A stretch of 64,000 nt of DNA. Origin: Devosia sp. FJ2-5-3. GTDB lineage: Bacteria > Pseudomonadota > Alphaproteobacteria > Rhizobiales > Devosiaceae. Each line of letters begins with the position of its first letter. Within the stretch, counting starts at the first letter, position 1. Made by a program: the position numbers and the translations under genes. This document shows, one piece after another, positions 1 to 9,099 of this stretch. The DNA lies in assembly GCF_029201545.1 (NCBI RefSeq), contig NZ_CP104007.1, positions 840,501 through 904,500 of the forward strand. The letters run 5' to 3'. The notes beneath the pieces are model-generated. The model had not been told where the DNA came from. It searched no databases and saw nothing but the letters and a program-made list of their open reading frames with translations.

Positions 1-460
1 CTTTGAGGCGCTTGCCGGTTTCGGTGCCGCTCGGCTTTTCGGCGTCCGTATCGCAATAGCAGCGCACCTTGTCGCGAAATTTGCCGCCCAGCATCTGGTA
101 GATCGGCACGCCATAGGCCTTGCCGGCGAGGTCCCAGAGGGCGATCTCGATGCCCGAAACGCCGCCGCCCTGCCGCCCGTGGCCACCGAACTGCTTGATG
201 CGACGAAAAAGGCGGTCGATATCGCAGGGGTTTTCACCGAGGAGCCGGCTCTTGAGCATCAGCGCATAGGTGGCGCTGGCCCCGTCGCGCACCTCCCCAA
301 ATCCCACCAGCCCCTGGTTGGTATAGATCTTGATCAGTGCCGAAGTGAACGGGGCGCCGACGATTTCGGCGACCCGCAGGTCGGTGATGCGGAGCGCGCT
401 CGGCCGCGACGCGGTCCTCACATTCTCCTCGACTGTTTCTCCTGCAGCTTTGGCGTCCAT
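1..460 (-). CDS. Mandelate racemase/muconate lactonizing enzyme family protein (partial, N-terminal part)
   Basis: This leftward gene runs off the left edge; about 153 N-terminal residues are visible. After a roughly 20-residue extension, the visible part is the N-terminal capping domain of the enolase superfamily, with a segment reading [20 protein letters not shown], which is typical of sugar-acid dehydratases and racemases. The metal-binding barrel lies outside the window, so the substrate cannot be judged. The start is the ATG at 460, preceded by a strong GGGAGGG ribosome site at 466-472. It lies 35 bases downstream of a second enolase-superfamily gene on the same strand and is probably co-transcribed with it and with the GntR gene. 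Family assignment is firm; the exact activity is unknown. Confidence 0.85.
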   Translation of the reverse strand, partial: MDAKAAGETVEENVRTASRPSALRITDLRVAEIVGAPFTSALIKIYTNQGLVGFGEVRDGASATYALMLKSRLLGENPCDIDRLFRRIKQFGGHGRQGGGVSGIEIALWDLAGKAYGVPIYQMLGGKFRDKVRCYCDTDAEKPSGTETGKRLK

Positions 461-495
461 CTGGTCCCTCCCTACCGTCTGGCCTGAATTCAAGT

Positions 496-1665
496 TCAGT
501 CGATGTCGATCCTGTTGGCGTCGAGATAGTCCCGGTTCATCTCGACGCCGAGGCCGGGCGCGCGGCTGAGCTTGAGGCTGCCATTGGAATTGTCCAGCGG
601 GCGGTCGATCAGATGGTCATATTTGCTGAGATTCCATTCGGAGGTCTCGAGCCGGTAGAAATTCGGCACCGTCATCATCACCTGGGCGCCGGCAATGACG
701 TTGATGGGGCCGGCGGCATCGTGTGGCGAAACCGGGATGTAATAGGCCTCGCACAGCGCCGAAATCTTCTTGAGCTCGGTAATGCCGCCGGTCCAGGTAA
801 CGTCGGGCATGATGTAGTCGGCAAGCTTGTTCTCGAGAATGGGCACGAAATCCCATTTGGTGTGACCGCGCTCGCCCCAGGAAATGGGGACGTTGACCTT
901 GTCGCGAACCTGCTTGAGGGCGTTGAAACTTTCGGGTGGCACGGGCTCTTCGAACCAGTCGATATCGCCCGCTTCCTCCAGTGTATTGCAGAGCCGTATG
1001 GCTGTCGGAACGTCAAAGCGCCCATGGGCGTCGATCAGGATTTCGATGTCCGGTCCAGCGGTTTGGCGAATAAGGGCGGTGAGTTCGGCCGCTTCACGCT
1101 CGTCCTTGCGGGTCATCGAGCCATCAAGATAGCCCTCGGACTGCTCACGGGGCACGCCCTTGTTGTCGAGCGGCCTCTGCTGGGCGAAGGGGTCAAATTT
1201 CAGGGCCGTGTGTCCGGACGCGATGATGTCGCGGATCTCCTGCTGCACCGCCTCCTTCGAGGTGAATTTGCGCTGGTCGGGGTGGGTGTAGAGCAGGATA
1301 TCGTCCCGCACCGGTCCGCCGAGCAATTCGTATATCGGCTGGCCCAGGACCTTGCCGCGAATGTCCCAAAGGGCGATATCGATGGCGCTGACGCATTCCA
1401 CCGCCGCCCCCCGGCTGCCCATATAGGTGAAGTTGCGGAAGATCTTGTGCCAGATCCGTTCGATATGGGCGGGATCATCCCCCTCGATGATCTTGCCGAT
1501 CTGGCGCAGCATGAGACAGAGGGCGCGATTGGCCACGAAGGTCGTGGTGGTGATCTCGCCCCAGCCCGAAATCCCCTCGTCAGTCGTCACCTCGACGAAC
1601 AGGAATTCCCCCCAATACGATGCGTCCGATTTGATCAGCCACGGTTTCACACCGGTGACCTTCAT
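496..1665 (-). CDS. Enolase-superfamily sugar-acid dehydratase (mandelate racemase/galactonate dehydratase type)
   Basis: The 389-residue protein has the usual length of the mandelate racemase group. An N-terminal capping domain (about 1-125) contains [20 protein letters not shown]. The barrel carries the expected magnesium ligands D212 ([10 protein letters not shown]), E239 ([10 protein letters not shown]) and E265 (SWGERGH), followed by the D288/H315 pair (MPDVTWTGG and SPHDAAGP). The segment at 152-159 (HTALKFDP) fits the acid-sugar dehydratase branch, which removes water from an aldonic acid to give a 2-keto-3-deoxy acid. It follows the GntR gene by 35 bases and precedes the truncated paralogue by 35 bases, so all three probably form one leftward transcript. 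The exact substrate (galactonate, gluconate or other) is not determined by the sequence. Confidence 0.9.
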   Translation of the reverse strand: MKVTGVKPWLIKSDASYWGEFLFVEVTTDEGISGWGEITTTTFVANRALCLMLRQIGKIIEGDDPAHIERIWHKIFRNFTYMGSRGAAVECVSAIDIALWDIRGKVLGQPIYELLGGPVRDDILLYTHPDQRKFTSKEAVQQEIRDIIASGHTALKFDPFAQQRPLDNKGVPREQSEGYLDGSMTRKDEREAAELTALIRQTAGPDIEILIDAHGRFDVPTAIRLCNTLEEAGDIDWFEEPVPPESFNALKQVRDKVNVPISWGERGHTKWDFVPILENKLADYIMPDVTWTGGITELKKISALCEAYYIPVSPHDAAGPINVIAGAQVMMTVPNFYRLETSEWNLSKYDHLIDRPLDNSNGSLKLSRAPGLGVEMNRDYLDANRIDID

Positions 1666-1700
1666 ATGTTACCCCTCCGTTAACATTAGACCGGCAGATG

Positions 1701-2402
1701 CTAACTCGCGCGCGCTGCCTCCACCGCTCGCATATGCTCGAGAATGTGGCGCCCGGAGCCTTCGACATGCTGGGCCACCAGTGCTGCCGCCCTGTCGGCT
1801 TCGCCATTCTTGATGAGTTCAATAAGTTCTCTGTGTTCGCGAATCACCTGCGCGCGTCGCGCCAAAGTAAAGTTGAAGCGACGGCTGACAGCGCGCAAGA
1901 CTTCTCGATGCTTCCACCAGAGTTCTGCTGCGTGCCTGTTATAGTGCCGTTCATACATGATTGTGTGAAAGCGCGTGTCGAGCTCGCTGTGCTGGAGTTG
2001 ATCGGCGAAGTTGTTTTCCTCGATTTCGGCCTGCACCCGTTCAAGCTGGGTGATATCTTCCGGCGTCGCCATGCCCACGAACCAGCGGGTCAGCGCTGGC
2101 TCGATAAGCACCCCTATCTCATAGATATCCCTCACGAAATCCTGGTCGATCGGCCGAACCCGGGCGCCACGATTGGGTGAAATAACGACAAAGCCCTCTC
2201 CTCTCAGGAGCTGCAGCGCCTCCCGAACCGGGTTGGTCGAGGTTTCGTGCCGCTGTGCCAGTTCGGCGACCACGAGGCGCGCATTTGCCTCCAGGCGACC
2301 GGAAATTATGTCGTCGCGGATCTGCTGGTAGACCGAGTCTCCTGCCGGTGTGGCGCCGCTGAGAGCCAGGCCCGCGGGCGGCTGCGCCTTGTATTGCTGC
2401 AT
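1701..2402 (-). CDS. GntR family transcriptional regulator (FCD/FadR subfamily)
   Basis: The 233-residue protein has an N-terminal winged helix (about 22-85) with the GntR signature around VYQQIRDDIISGRLEANARL and TSTNPVREALQLL. An all-helical FCD ligand domain follows (about 95-225), with the acidic/histidine pattern (ELDTRFHTIMYERHY, HRELIELI, VAQHVEGSGRHI) used by this subfamily to hold a metal and an organic acid. It is the first gene of the leftward dehydratase transcript and diverges from the sugar ABC operon at 2656. It is therefore the likely local repressor of both arms, responding to a sugar acid or a breakdown product. No SD stronger than the usual is seen; the ATG at 2402 gives a domain-complete protein. 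Confidence 0.93.
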   Translation of the reverse strand: MQQYKAQPPAGLALSGATPAGDSVYQQIRDDIISGRLEANARLVVAELAQRHETSTNPVREALQLLRGEGFVVISPNRGARVRPIDQDFVRDIYEIGVLIEPALTRWFVGMATPEDITQLERVQAEIEENNFADQLQHSELDTRFHTIMYERHYNRHAAELWWKHREVLRAVSRRFNFTLARRAQVIREHRELIELIKNGEADRAAALVAQHVEGSGRHILEHMRAVEAARAS

Positions 2403-2522
2403 CTAAAGTCCTGTTATTCCGAAATTTTCCAGCGCTGCAATTCGTCAAGCAACTGCAGAATTACGCATCTATTTCCCTAGATCGTACAGCAAACTGCTTG
2501 GATAATGTACAATAATGCACGG

Positions 2523-2550
2523 TTGACACGCAATTTCTCATCTGTAACGT
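2523..2550 (+). promoter_or_regulatory. Candidate sigma-70 promoter for the sugar ABC operon
   Basis: A perfect TTGACA at 2523-2528 is followed after 16 bases by a weak -10 like TAACGT at 2545-2550, about 105 bases before the binding-protein start. Two GTAC-centred sites (GTAC at 2484-2487 and at 2507-2510) lie 23 bases apart, just upstream in the divergent GntR/ABC spacer, and could be operator half-sites. The -35 match is clear; the -10 and the operator reading are tentative. Confidence 0.35.
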
Positions 2551-2655
2551 TGCCATTTGTGACTGACGTGCATCAGAAGGCCCAAGGCTCGATCACCGTG
2601 TCACGAGGAGGATACCTGCCGCGGAGGGACGCTGGCAGGGGCACAGGAGGACTAG

Positions 2656-4137
2656 ATGAGGAACTACCCGATGGGCCGCGCTTTGGCGCGCGGCGCAGTA
2701 GTCTCTGCACTTGCCGTGTCTATGATGGGCAATTCAGTATTCGCCCAAAGCGTCGATCTCAGTCAGTGGTCGCCCGAATATGTGCGATCCATCGCGGGGA
2801 CGGAGACCTACAACACCGCCGAGCAATGCGGAGCGGTTACGCCACTCGATTATGAGGGCAAGCTAACCTTCTGGTATCAAGGCGTTTTCGAGGGTGACCC
2901 CGATCTCCTGCGCCAGTATTACCGCGACTTCTTCGAGGCGTTCCGCACCACCTATCCCAATATCCAGCTCGAAGAGCAGGCGCTCACCTATAACGATCTT
3001 CTGGATAAGTTCAGGACCGCTCTGCTTGGCAATGCCGGCCCGATGGTCGTGCGCCTGCAAATTCTCGGCGGCGTCGAGTTTGCCTCGAAAGGTTATCTGC
3101 AGGAACTCAAGCCAGAAGACGTCGGCTGGAAGTCTGAGGATTTCTGGCCGGGCGCGCTCAAGTCCGTCATGTGGGAAGGCAAGGCCTATGGTATTCCCAC
3201 CAATAATGAAACCATGGCTTTGATCTGGAACGCCGACATCTTTGAGCGTGCAGGCCTCGATCCTGAGGTGCCGCCTGCAACCTGGGATGACGTTGTCGCC
3301 TATTCCAAGCAGATCCACGATACGCTTGGGGTCGCCGGTTATGGCCTCGTGGCCCGGAAGAATGCTGGCAACACGCCGTATCGCTTCATGCCGCAGCTGT
3401 GGGGCTATGGTGGTGGCGTGTTCGACGAGGCGGACGCCAACCCGACCTATGACGAAATCCGCCTTGATAGCCCGGAGAGCATCCGCGCCCTGCAGGCATC
3501 CTACGATATGTATGTCCGCGACCAGTCGGTCCCGGTTTCGGCATTGACCAACCAGCAGGCGGACAACCAGCCACTGTTCCTCGCCGGCCAGTTGGCCATG
3601 ATGATCTCGCATCCGTCCGACTACGACGTGATGCTCGATCTGCAGGCCAAGGCCACCGGTTCCGATAAGGAAAAGGCACAGACCGTCATCGACAATATGC
3701 GCTATGGCCTCATCCCGACCGGTCCGGACGGGCGGCGCGCTGTCGTCTTCGGTGGCTCCAATATCCACATACTCAACCCCGAATATGTTGAAGGCGGGGA
3801 AGTCGACGAGGCCGCGGCAAAGGCGATGGTCTGCTTCTGGACCAGTCCCGAATGGTCGCTGAAGATGGCCTATGCGGGGTCCAACCCCGGTAACCTCAAC
3901 GGCTTCAAGACCGAATGGATGAAGGAGCGCCTCGACAGTATCGAGTTCCTGGATGTCACGACGTCGATGCTCCCCTATGGCGTGCCGTTCCCGACCCTGC
4001 CGGAAACGCCCGAGATCATGAACATCATCATTCCGGACATGATCCAGAATGCTCTGACGGGCGCGATGACAGTGGAAGAAGCGGCCAAGGACGCAGCCCA
4101 GAAGGTCCGGGATATCCGGGAGGGCGGCGGGCTCTAG
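2656..4137 (+). CDS. Extracellular solute-binding protein, family 1 (sugar-type ABC importer)
   Basis: The 493-residue precursor has an N-terminal signal peptide (charged start, hydrophobic 13-27, likely cut after VFA at residue 30). The mature part has the features of a large type 1 sugar-binding protein: a FWYQGVFEGDP-type first strand, a hinge segment YGIPTNNETMALIWNADIFE and a C-terminal lobe with CFWTSPEWSLKMA. It would capture a carbohydrate or sugar derivative in the periplasm for the two permeases and the ATPase that follow. The SD is GGAGGA just before the ATG at 2656. Linked dehydratase genes suggest an acidic sugar or a glycoside of one, but the ligand is not readable from the sequence. 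A hairpin lies in the gap before the permease. Confidence 0.92.
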   Translation: MRNYPMGRALARGAVVSALAVSMMGNSVFAQSVDLSQWSPEYVRSIAGTETYNTAEQCGAVTPLDYEGKLTFWYQGVFEGDPDLLRQYYRDFFEAFRTTYPNIQLEEQALTYNDLLDKFRTALLGNAGPMVVRLQILGGVEFASKGYLQELKPEDVGWKSEDFWPGALKSVMWEGKAYGIPTNNETMALIWNADIFERAGLDPEVPPATWDDVVAYSKQIHDTLGVAGYGLVARKNAGNTPYRFMPQLWGYGGGVFDEADANPTYDEIRLDSPESIRALQASYDMYVRDQSVPVSALTNQQADNQPLFLAGQLAMMISHPSDYDVMLDLQAKATGSDKEKAQTVIDNMRYGLIPTGPDGRRAVVFGGSNIHILNPEYVEGGEVDEAAAKAMVCFWTSPEWSLKMAYAGSNPGNLNGFKTEWMKERLDSIEFLDVTTSMLPYGVPFPTLPETPEIMNIIIPDMIQNALTGAMTVEEAAKDAAQKVRDIREGGGL

Positions 4138-4156
4138 CTCCCTGCTTTTCGAAGGT

Positions 4157-4181
4157 GATCGGCGGCCTTTGGCTGCCGATC
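4157..4181 (+). promoter_or_regulatory. Intercistronic hairpin between binding-protein and permease genes
   Basis: An 11-bp stem (GATCGGCGGCC against GGCTGCCGATC, one G-T pair) with a TTT loop lies 19 bases after the binding-protein stop and 29 bases before the permease start. There is no T-run, so it is more likely an mRNA-stabilising or attenuating element than a full terminator. Confidence 0.55.
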
Positions 4182-4210
4182 CTCATCCTGCCAGGATATG
4201 GAGCACCAAC

Positions 4211-5170
4211 TTGACCGTCCATACAGGCTATGCCGGGTCCGCCCAGGCTGTCAGGAACAAGCCCCCGGGCCTCTTCCAGCAGATGTGGGCCAGCCGTTCC
4301 GATTATCTCTATGTGCTGCCGGCTATCGTCGTGATGCTGGTCGTGATCGCGTACCCGATCTACTACACGGTTGACCTCTCCTTTTTCAGAACGCCGCCTG
4401 GCCTGCAGCTGCGCGACAAGGTGTTTATCGGCGTAGATAACTATACCACCATCCTGTCCAGCGACGTTTTTTGGCGGGTGACGCTCAACACGGCGATCTG
4501 GACCCTGGCTTCCACGGTCATCGCCTTCATCCTGGGCTTCGCATCCGCGCTGGCATTGCACCGGGACTTTGGTGGTCGCGCCATATTGCGCGCCATCCTG
4601 ATTATTCCGTGGGTGATCAGCGCCGTGGCCGCCTCCTATATCTGGAAGTGGATCTATCACTCCGATTTCGGCATCATCGGCGCGGTAATGGTGCAGCTCG
4701 GTCTCGTCGCTCGCCAACCCAATTTCATCGACAACGTCAACACAGTTCTGCCTTCACTGATCGTGGTCAATATCTGGCGGGAATTCCCGTTTGCCATGAT
4801 CATGGTAATGGCTGGCCTGCAGACCGTCCCCGATCAGCTGCTGCGTGCGGCAAAGGTCGATGGTGCTTCGGCCTGGCAGCGCTTCTGGCACGTCACGTTT
4901 CCGCACCTGCGCAGTGTCTCGACGGTTACCATCCTCCTGCTGTCCGTGGCCAATTTCAATTCGTTCATCGTGCCATGGATCATGACCGGGGGCGGACCAT
5001 CCAACGCGTCTCACATCTGGATCACACACATCTACGAGCTTGCCTTCGGGCGACAGCGCTGGGGTGTTGCGGCGGCCTATTCGGTGCTGCTCTTCATTAT
5101 CCTGATGATGCTCGGCTACTTCTACGTGAAGGCGCTCAGCGGCAATGAAAAGCAGGAGCAGGGCGCATGA
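4211..5170 (+). CDS. Sugar ABC transporter permease (MalF/UgpA type)
   Basis: An inner-membrane subunit with about six transmembrane segments, the first at YVLPAIVVMLVVIAYPIYYT. The cytoplasmic coupling (EAA) loop reads LLRAAKVDGASAWQRFWHVT, typical of the first permease of MalFG-type importers. The start chosen is the TTG at 4211, because GGAG at 4200-4203 sits seven bases upstream; an earlier in-frame TTG at 4169 falls inside the intercistronic hairpin and has no ribosome site. This gives 319 residues. The stop overlaps the next start by four bases (ATGA), indicating translational coupling with the second permease. Confidence 0.9.
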   Translation: MTVHTGYAGSAQAVRNKPPGLFQQMWASRSDYLYVLPAIVVMLVVIAYPIYYTVDLSFFRTPPGLQLRDKVFIGVDNYTTILSSDVFWRVTLNTAIWTLASTVIAFILGFASALALHRDFGGRAILRAILIIPWVISAVAASYIWKWIYHSDFGIIGAVMVQLGLVARQPNFIDNVNTVLPSLIVVNIWREFPFAMIMVMAGLQTVPDQLLRAAKVDGASAWQRFWHVTFPHLRSVSTVTILLLSVANFNSFIVPWIMTGGGPSNASHIWITHIYELAFGRQRWGVAAAYSVLLFIILMMLGYFYVKALSGNEKQEQGA

Positions 5171-6048
5171 GCGTGACCTCCATACGTGAGACCCCTCGGA
5201 GCCGGAAACGCATTGATGGCTGGCGCTGGGCGGGCCGCATTTTCCTGTTCCTCATGCTTCTCTACACGGCTGTGCCGATGATCTGGATGCTGTTGACCTC
5301 GATCAAGTCCGGTTTCGCGGCGATGCAGTTTCCGCCTCAATGGTGGCCCGCGGAGCCAACTCTCGCGAGCTACCAGAAGCTACTCGACCCCCAAAACAGC
5401 GTGGGGCAGGACTTTCTGCGCTTCTTCTGGAACAGCCTTTTTGTTTCGGTCTGCACCACCGTTCTGGCCGTGGTGGTCGCAGTCCCGGCCGCCTATGCCT
5501 TCTCGCGCTTCCGCTTTCCGGGGCGCCGGTTCCTGTTTTTCGCGGTGCTGCTGCGCAACATGTTTCCGGCGGTCATCTTCCTCGTGCCACTGTTTATCCT
5601 GATGCGCCTTTTGGGTCTGGTGAATACGCACGGCTCGCTGATCCTTACCTATCTCACCTTCGGACTTCCGCTCGCCATCTGGCTGCTCAAGGGGTTTTAC
5701 GACAACATTCCCGTCCAGCTCGAACAGGCCGCGCGGATCGATGGCGCGACGCGCTTCCAGGCATTCTTCCTCATCGTGATGCCGCTCTCGGTTCCGGGCA
5801 TCATCGCGACAGCGATCTATTCCTTCATCGGCGCGTGGAATGAATACATCTTTGCCGCCACCTTCCTCACCAAGAACGAACAGCTGACACTGCCGGTCGG
5901 GATCCAGCGGTTTTTCTCCGAGAACACCACGGATTTCCCCGGGCTGATGGCGGCCAGCTTCATGATGAGCGTGCCGGTCGTCGTGCTTTTCCTCATCCTG
6001 CAGAAATATTTCGTGCGTGCCCTCACCGAAGGCGCGGTCAAGCACTAG
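5167..6048 (+). CDS. Sugar ABC transporter permease (MalG/UgpE type)
   Basis: The 293-residue second membrane subunit has about six membrane segments (first at IFLFLMLLYTAVPMIWMLL) and the coupling loop QLEQAARIDGATRFQAFFLI, followed by the MalG-like ending with SFIGAWNEYIFAATFL. It overlaps the upstream permease by four bases and is followed by the ATPase after 11 bases. It forms the translocation channel as a heterodimer with the preceding permease. Family and role are clear; the transported sugar is not. Confidence 0.93.
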   Translation: MSVTSIRETPRSRKRIDGWRWAGRIFLFLMLLYTAVPMIWMLLTSIKSGFAAMQFPPQWWPAEPTLASYQKLLDPQNSVGQDFLRFFWNSLFVSVCTTVLAVVVAVPAAYAFSRFRFPGRRFLFFAVLLRNMFPAVIFLVPLFILMRLLGLVNTHGSLILTYLTFGLPLAIWLLKGFYDNIPVQLEQAARIDGATRFQAFFLIVMPLSVPGIIATAIYSFIGAWNEYIFAATFLTKNEQLTLPVGIQRFFSENTTDFPGLMAASFMMSVPVVVLFLILQKYFVRALTEGAVKH

Positions 6049-6059
6049 AAGGGTTTTCA

Positions 6060-7157
6060 ATGGCTCAGGTCGTTCTCAAAGATCTCGTCAAGTCCTACGG
6101 CCCCGTCTTCGCCGCTAACAAAGTGTCCCTGACCGTCAATGATGGCGAGTTCGTCGCGCTGGTCGGGCCGTCTGGCTGCGGCAAGACGACAACGCTCAAC
6201 CTCGTGGCCGGTCTCATCCCCATCACATCGGGCGACATCGTCATCGGCGACAGGGTCGTCAACGATCTCGACCCCAAGGACCGGGACATTGCGATGGTGT
6301 TCCAGAACTATGCGCTCTATCCGCAGAAGACGGTGTTCCAGAACCTCGCCTTCCCGCTGCAGATGCGAAAACTGCCAAAGGCCGAGGTCGAAGCCAAGGT
6401 GATGGAGGCGGCCAAGGTGCTCGACATCACCCATTTGCTCGAGCGGCGACCGCGCGAACTTTCGGGCGGCCAACAGCAGCGTGTCGCCCTCGGCCGCGCT
6501 CTGGTGCGCGACCCCGCGGTATTTCTGATGGACGAGCCGCTCAGCAATCTCGACGCAAAGCTGCGCGTACAGATGCGAAGCGAGATCAAGCGCTTCCATC
6601 AGGATCTGCATGCCACCATCATTTATGTGACGCATGACCAGCTCGAGGCCGTCACAATGGCCGACAAGATGGCGGTCATGAACGGCGGGATGCTCCAGCA
6701 ATACGACACGCCGGCGCAGGTCTTCGCCAATCCGGTGAACATGTTCGTCGCGAGCTTTATCGGCAGCCCGGCCATGAGCCTTGTGCCACTGGAACTCACC
6801 AAGGTCGACGGTCGGGTCGCTGTTGCCAGCAGCGACGGATGGCACTTGCTGCTCTCCGAGCGCAACGCCCGAAAGGTGGCCAAGGCCACGTCAAACAAGA
6901 TCGTCCTTGGTGCCCGCCACTCCACCATTAAGCTTCACAAGAGCGCAGTTGAGGGCTCCGTTCCCGCCCGCGTCTACACGGTTGAACCCACCGGGGACAT
7001 CACGTTCGTTCAGGCATTCCTCGCGGGAGCAGTCGTGAACATCAGCCTGCCACCATCGGTTATGGTCGAGCCCGATGAGAATGTGTGGCTCGAATTCGAC
7101 CAGGATCGGATCCATCTTTTTGATGGCCAGACTGAGATGGCGCTTAGCGCCGACTGA
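6060..7157 (+). CDS. Sugar ABC transporter ATP-binding protein (UgpC/MalK type)
   Basis: The 365-residue ATPase has Walker A GPSGCGKTT at residues 36-44, the Q-loop region MVFQNYALYP, the signature LSGGQQQRVALGRALVRDP, Walker [12 protein letters not shown], and the switch histidine in IIYVTHDQLEA. A C-terminal regulatory domain of about 130 residues (TOBE type) follows, as in MalK and UgpC. It energises the two permeases at 4211-6048. It lies 11 bases after the second permease and 17 bases before the dehydratase gene, so it is inside the same operon. Confidence 0.95.
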   Translation: MAQVVLKDLVKSYGPVFAANKVSLTVNDGEFVALVGPSGCGKTTTLNLVAGLIPITSGDIVIGDRVVNDLDPKDRDIAMVFQNYALYPQKTVFQNLAFPLQMRKLPKAEVEAKVMEAAKVLDITHLLERRPRELSGGQQQRVALGRALVRDPAVFLMDEPLSNLDAKLRVQMRSEIKRFHQDLHATIIYVTHDQLEAVTMADKMAVMNGGMLQQYDTPAQVFANPVNMFVASFIGSPAMSLVPLELTKVDGRVAVASSDGWHLLLSERNARKVAKATSNKIVLGARHSTIKLHKSAVEGSVPARVYTVEPTGDITFVQAFLAGAVVNISLPPSVMVEPDENVWLEFDQDRIHLFDGQTEMALSAD

Positions 7158-7174
7158 ACCACTTCGAGATTTTT

Positions 7175-8335
7175 ATGCCTGTCACATTGAAGATTACTGC
7201 AATCAAGCCCTTCCCCGTTCGGGTGGGGATACGAAACCAATTCCTGGTGAAGGTGGAAACGGATCAAGGCATCAGCGGTTGGGGCGAGAGTGGCCTGACG
7301 GGCCGGGAAAAAGCGGTGGCCGGAGCCATCGAACACTACCGGGAATTCCTGATTGGCCAGGATGCCATGCAGATCGGTCGCATCTGGCAGGAGATGTATC
7401 GCAGTCAGTATTTCGAGGGGGGGCGGGTGCTGCAGGCAGCGATTTCGGCGATCGACATTGCGCTTCATGACATCAAGGGCAAGGCACTCGGCGTTCCAGT
7501 CTACGAATTGCTCGGAGGCCGGCAACGGCATGTTATCCCAACTTTTGCATCGACCGGCGACAGTGCAGGCGAAGGCGCAGTCGATCGGGCCAAACAGTTA
7601 ATGGCGGAGGGCTTTGGCGCCATCCGCTTTTTCCCCATTGGCCAGGATAGCGCCGATTTCTTCGAGCCGCGCCAATCGATCGCCGCGACAGCCCGTCTTC
7701 TCAATAGAGCCAGGGAGGAATTGGGCAGTGAGGTGGTGCTGGGGATCGACTATCATCACCGCCTCTCCGTCGCCGAAGCCGCCAGTTTTTGCGCCAAGCT
7801 CGATCGGGGCGTTCTCGATTTTCTCGAAGAGCCAATTCGGGACGAAACGCCGGAGGCCTACCAGTCGCTGCGGACGATGACGGATATCCCCTTTGCCATA
7901 GGGGAGGAGTTCGCCAGCAAATGGCAGTTCCTGCCTTACATCGAGCGTGGCATCCATCAGTTCAATCGTCTCGACGTCTGCAATGTGGGTGGTCTCACCG
8001 AGGCGATGAAAGTGGCCGGCTGGAGCGAGGCGCACTATGTCGACCTGATGCCGCACAACCCCCTGGGGCCCGTGTGCACCGCAGCGACGATCCACTTTGC
8101 GGCCGCCGTGCCCAATTTCGCCTGGCTGGAAACGCGCGCGCCCGAAAGAGGGCTGGGCTTCGACAATGCCGATTTCTTTCCAGTGCAGCCGCAATTGCAG
8201 GGCGCCGTCTATCCGGTCAGCGATGCGCCGGGCCTTGGTGTCGAAGTCAATGAGGCGCTCCTGGCGCAGCAGAGTTTTGAGTTCTGGGAGGCGCCGCATC
8301 TGCGCCGCACCGACGGTTCAGTCACTAATTGGTAG
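7175..8335 (+). CDS. Enolase-superfamily sugar-acid dehydratase (galactonate dehydratase-like)
   Basis: The 386-residue protein is the third enolase-superfamily member of this cluster. The capping domain contains SAIDIALHDIKGKALGVPVY. The barrel shows the metal ligands D192 (GIDYHHRL), E218 (DFLEEPIRDE) and E244 (FAIGEEFASKW) and the D267/H294 pair (RLDVCNVGG and LMPHNPLGPV). The MPHNPLGP motif resembles the DgoD-type galactonate dehydratases. It probably dehydrates an imported aldonic acid in the cytoplasm. The gene is inside the ABC operon, 17 bases after the ATPase, and it is clearly different from the leftward copy at 496-1665, which suggests distinct substrates or stereoisomers. Confidence 0.9.
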   Translation: MPVTLKITAIKPFPVRVGIRNQFLVKVETDQGISGWGESGLTGREKAVAGAIEHYREFLIGQDAMQIGRIWQEMYRSQYFEGGRVLQAAISAIDIALHDIKGKALGVPVYELLGGRQRHVIPTFASTGDSAGEGAVDRAKQLMAEGFGAIRFFPIGQDSADFFEPRQSIAATARLLNRAREELGSEVVLGIDYHHRLSVAEAASFCAKLDRGVLDFLEEPIRDETPEAYQSLRTMTDIPFAIGEEFASKWQFLPYIERGIHQFNRLDVCNVGGLTEAMKVAGWSEAHYVDLMPHNPLGPVCTAATIHFAAAVPNFAWLETRAPERGLGFDNADFFPVQPQLQGAVYPVSDAPGLGVEVNEALLAQQSFEFWEAPHLRRTDGSVTNW

Positions 8336-8349
8336 ATCGGAGAAATTCA

Positions 8350-9087
8350 GTGACGCACACACCGGCGATCACACGGCCGCCAAGGGCGACCATCGAGGCG
8401 CTAAAGGCAATCGGCGCTGCAACTGTGGCCGGAACGCTGGGCCACATGGGCATACGCAATCCGCATATGCAGGGTCCCGTCAGCTGGAATCCGGGCAAGT
8501 CGATCGTCGGTCCGGCGCTCACGTTGCAGTTCATGCCCAAACGCGAGGATCTTTACGACGAGGGGGAATATGCCGATCCTGAAAAGCAGCTGCATCGGCA
8601 TGTTCTGTATCATGTCGAGGAGGGCGATGTGGTTGTCGTCGATGCGCGCGCAGACATGAGCTCGGGCGTCTTCGGCGACATGATGAGTACCTATTTCAAG
8701 GGTCGAGGCGGGGCCGGCATCATCATCGATGGCTGCATGCGCGACTTCCCGAACGTGCGGAAACTTGACCTGCCAGTGTGGCTGCGCGGATGGACTCCGA
8801 ACTTTCACACGCAGACGGGCCTCATGCCTTTCGCCGTCAATGTGCCGGTCGCCTGCGGCGGCGTGACGGTCATGCCAGGCGACATCATCGTTGCCGATGA
8901 TGATGGGGCGGTTGTCGTACCAGTTGCGCTCGCCTCGGAGGTGATCGCCAAGGCGCGCGAACATCATGACTGGGAAGATTTTTCCCGCGAAAAGCTCATG
9001 GCTGGGGCTCCGCTCCAGCGCTATTATCCGCTCCACCCGGATGCGCAGGAAGAATACGAGGCCTGGCGAAAGCTGAACCCGCGCTAG
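8350..9087 (+). CDS. RraA/HMG-aldolase family protein (possible 2-keto acid aldolase)
   Basis: The 245-residue protein shows the RraA-like fold signatures GGAGIIIDGCMRDFPNVRKL and VMPGDIIVADDDGAVVVP. In this family, members with the conserved Arg-Asp pair of the first motif are metal-dependent aldolases that cleave 4-hydroxy-4-methyl-2-oxoglutarate or other keto acids; others act as RNase E inhibitors. A start at the GTG at 8350 is chosen because GGAG (8339-8342) lies seven bases upstream; this start lies 14 bases past the dehydratase stop. Position as the last gene of the sugar-acid operon favours cleavage of a keto-deoxy acid made by the dehydratases, but this is inference. Confidence 0.85.
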   Translation: MTHTPAITRPPRATIEALKAIGAATVAGTLGHMGIRNPHMQGPVSWNPGKSIVGPALTLQFMPKREDLYDEGEYADPEKQLHRHVLYHVEEGDVVVVDARADMSSGVFGDMMSTYFKGRGGAGIIIDGCMRDFPNVRKLDLPVWLRGWTPNFHTQTGLMPFAVNVPVACGGVTVMPGDIIVADDDGAVVVPVALASEVIAKAREHHDWEDFSREKLMAGAPLQRYYPLHPDAQEEYEAWRKLNPR

Positions 9088-9099
9088 ACCGGTCCCGTT

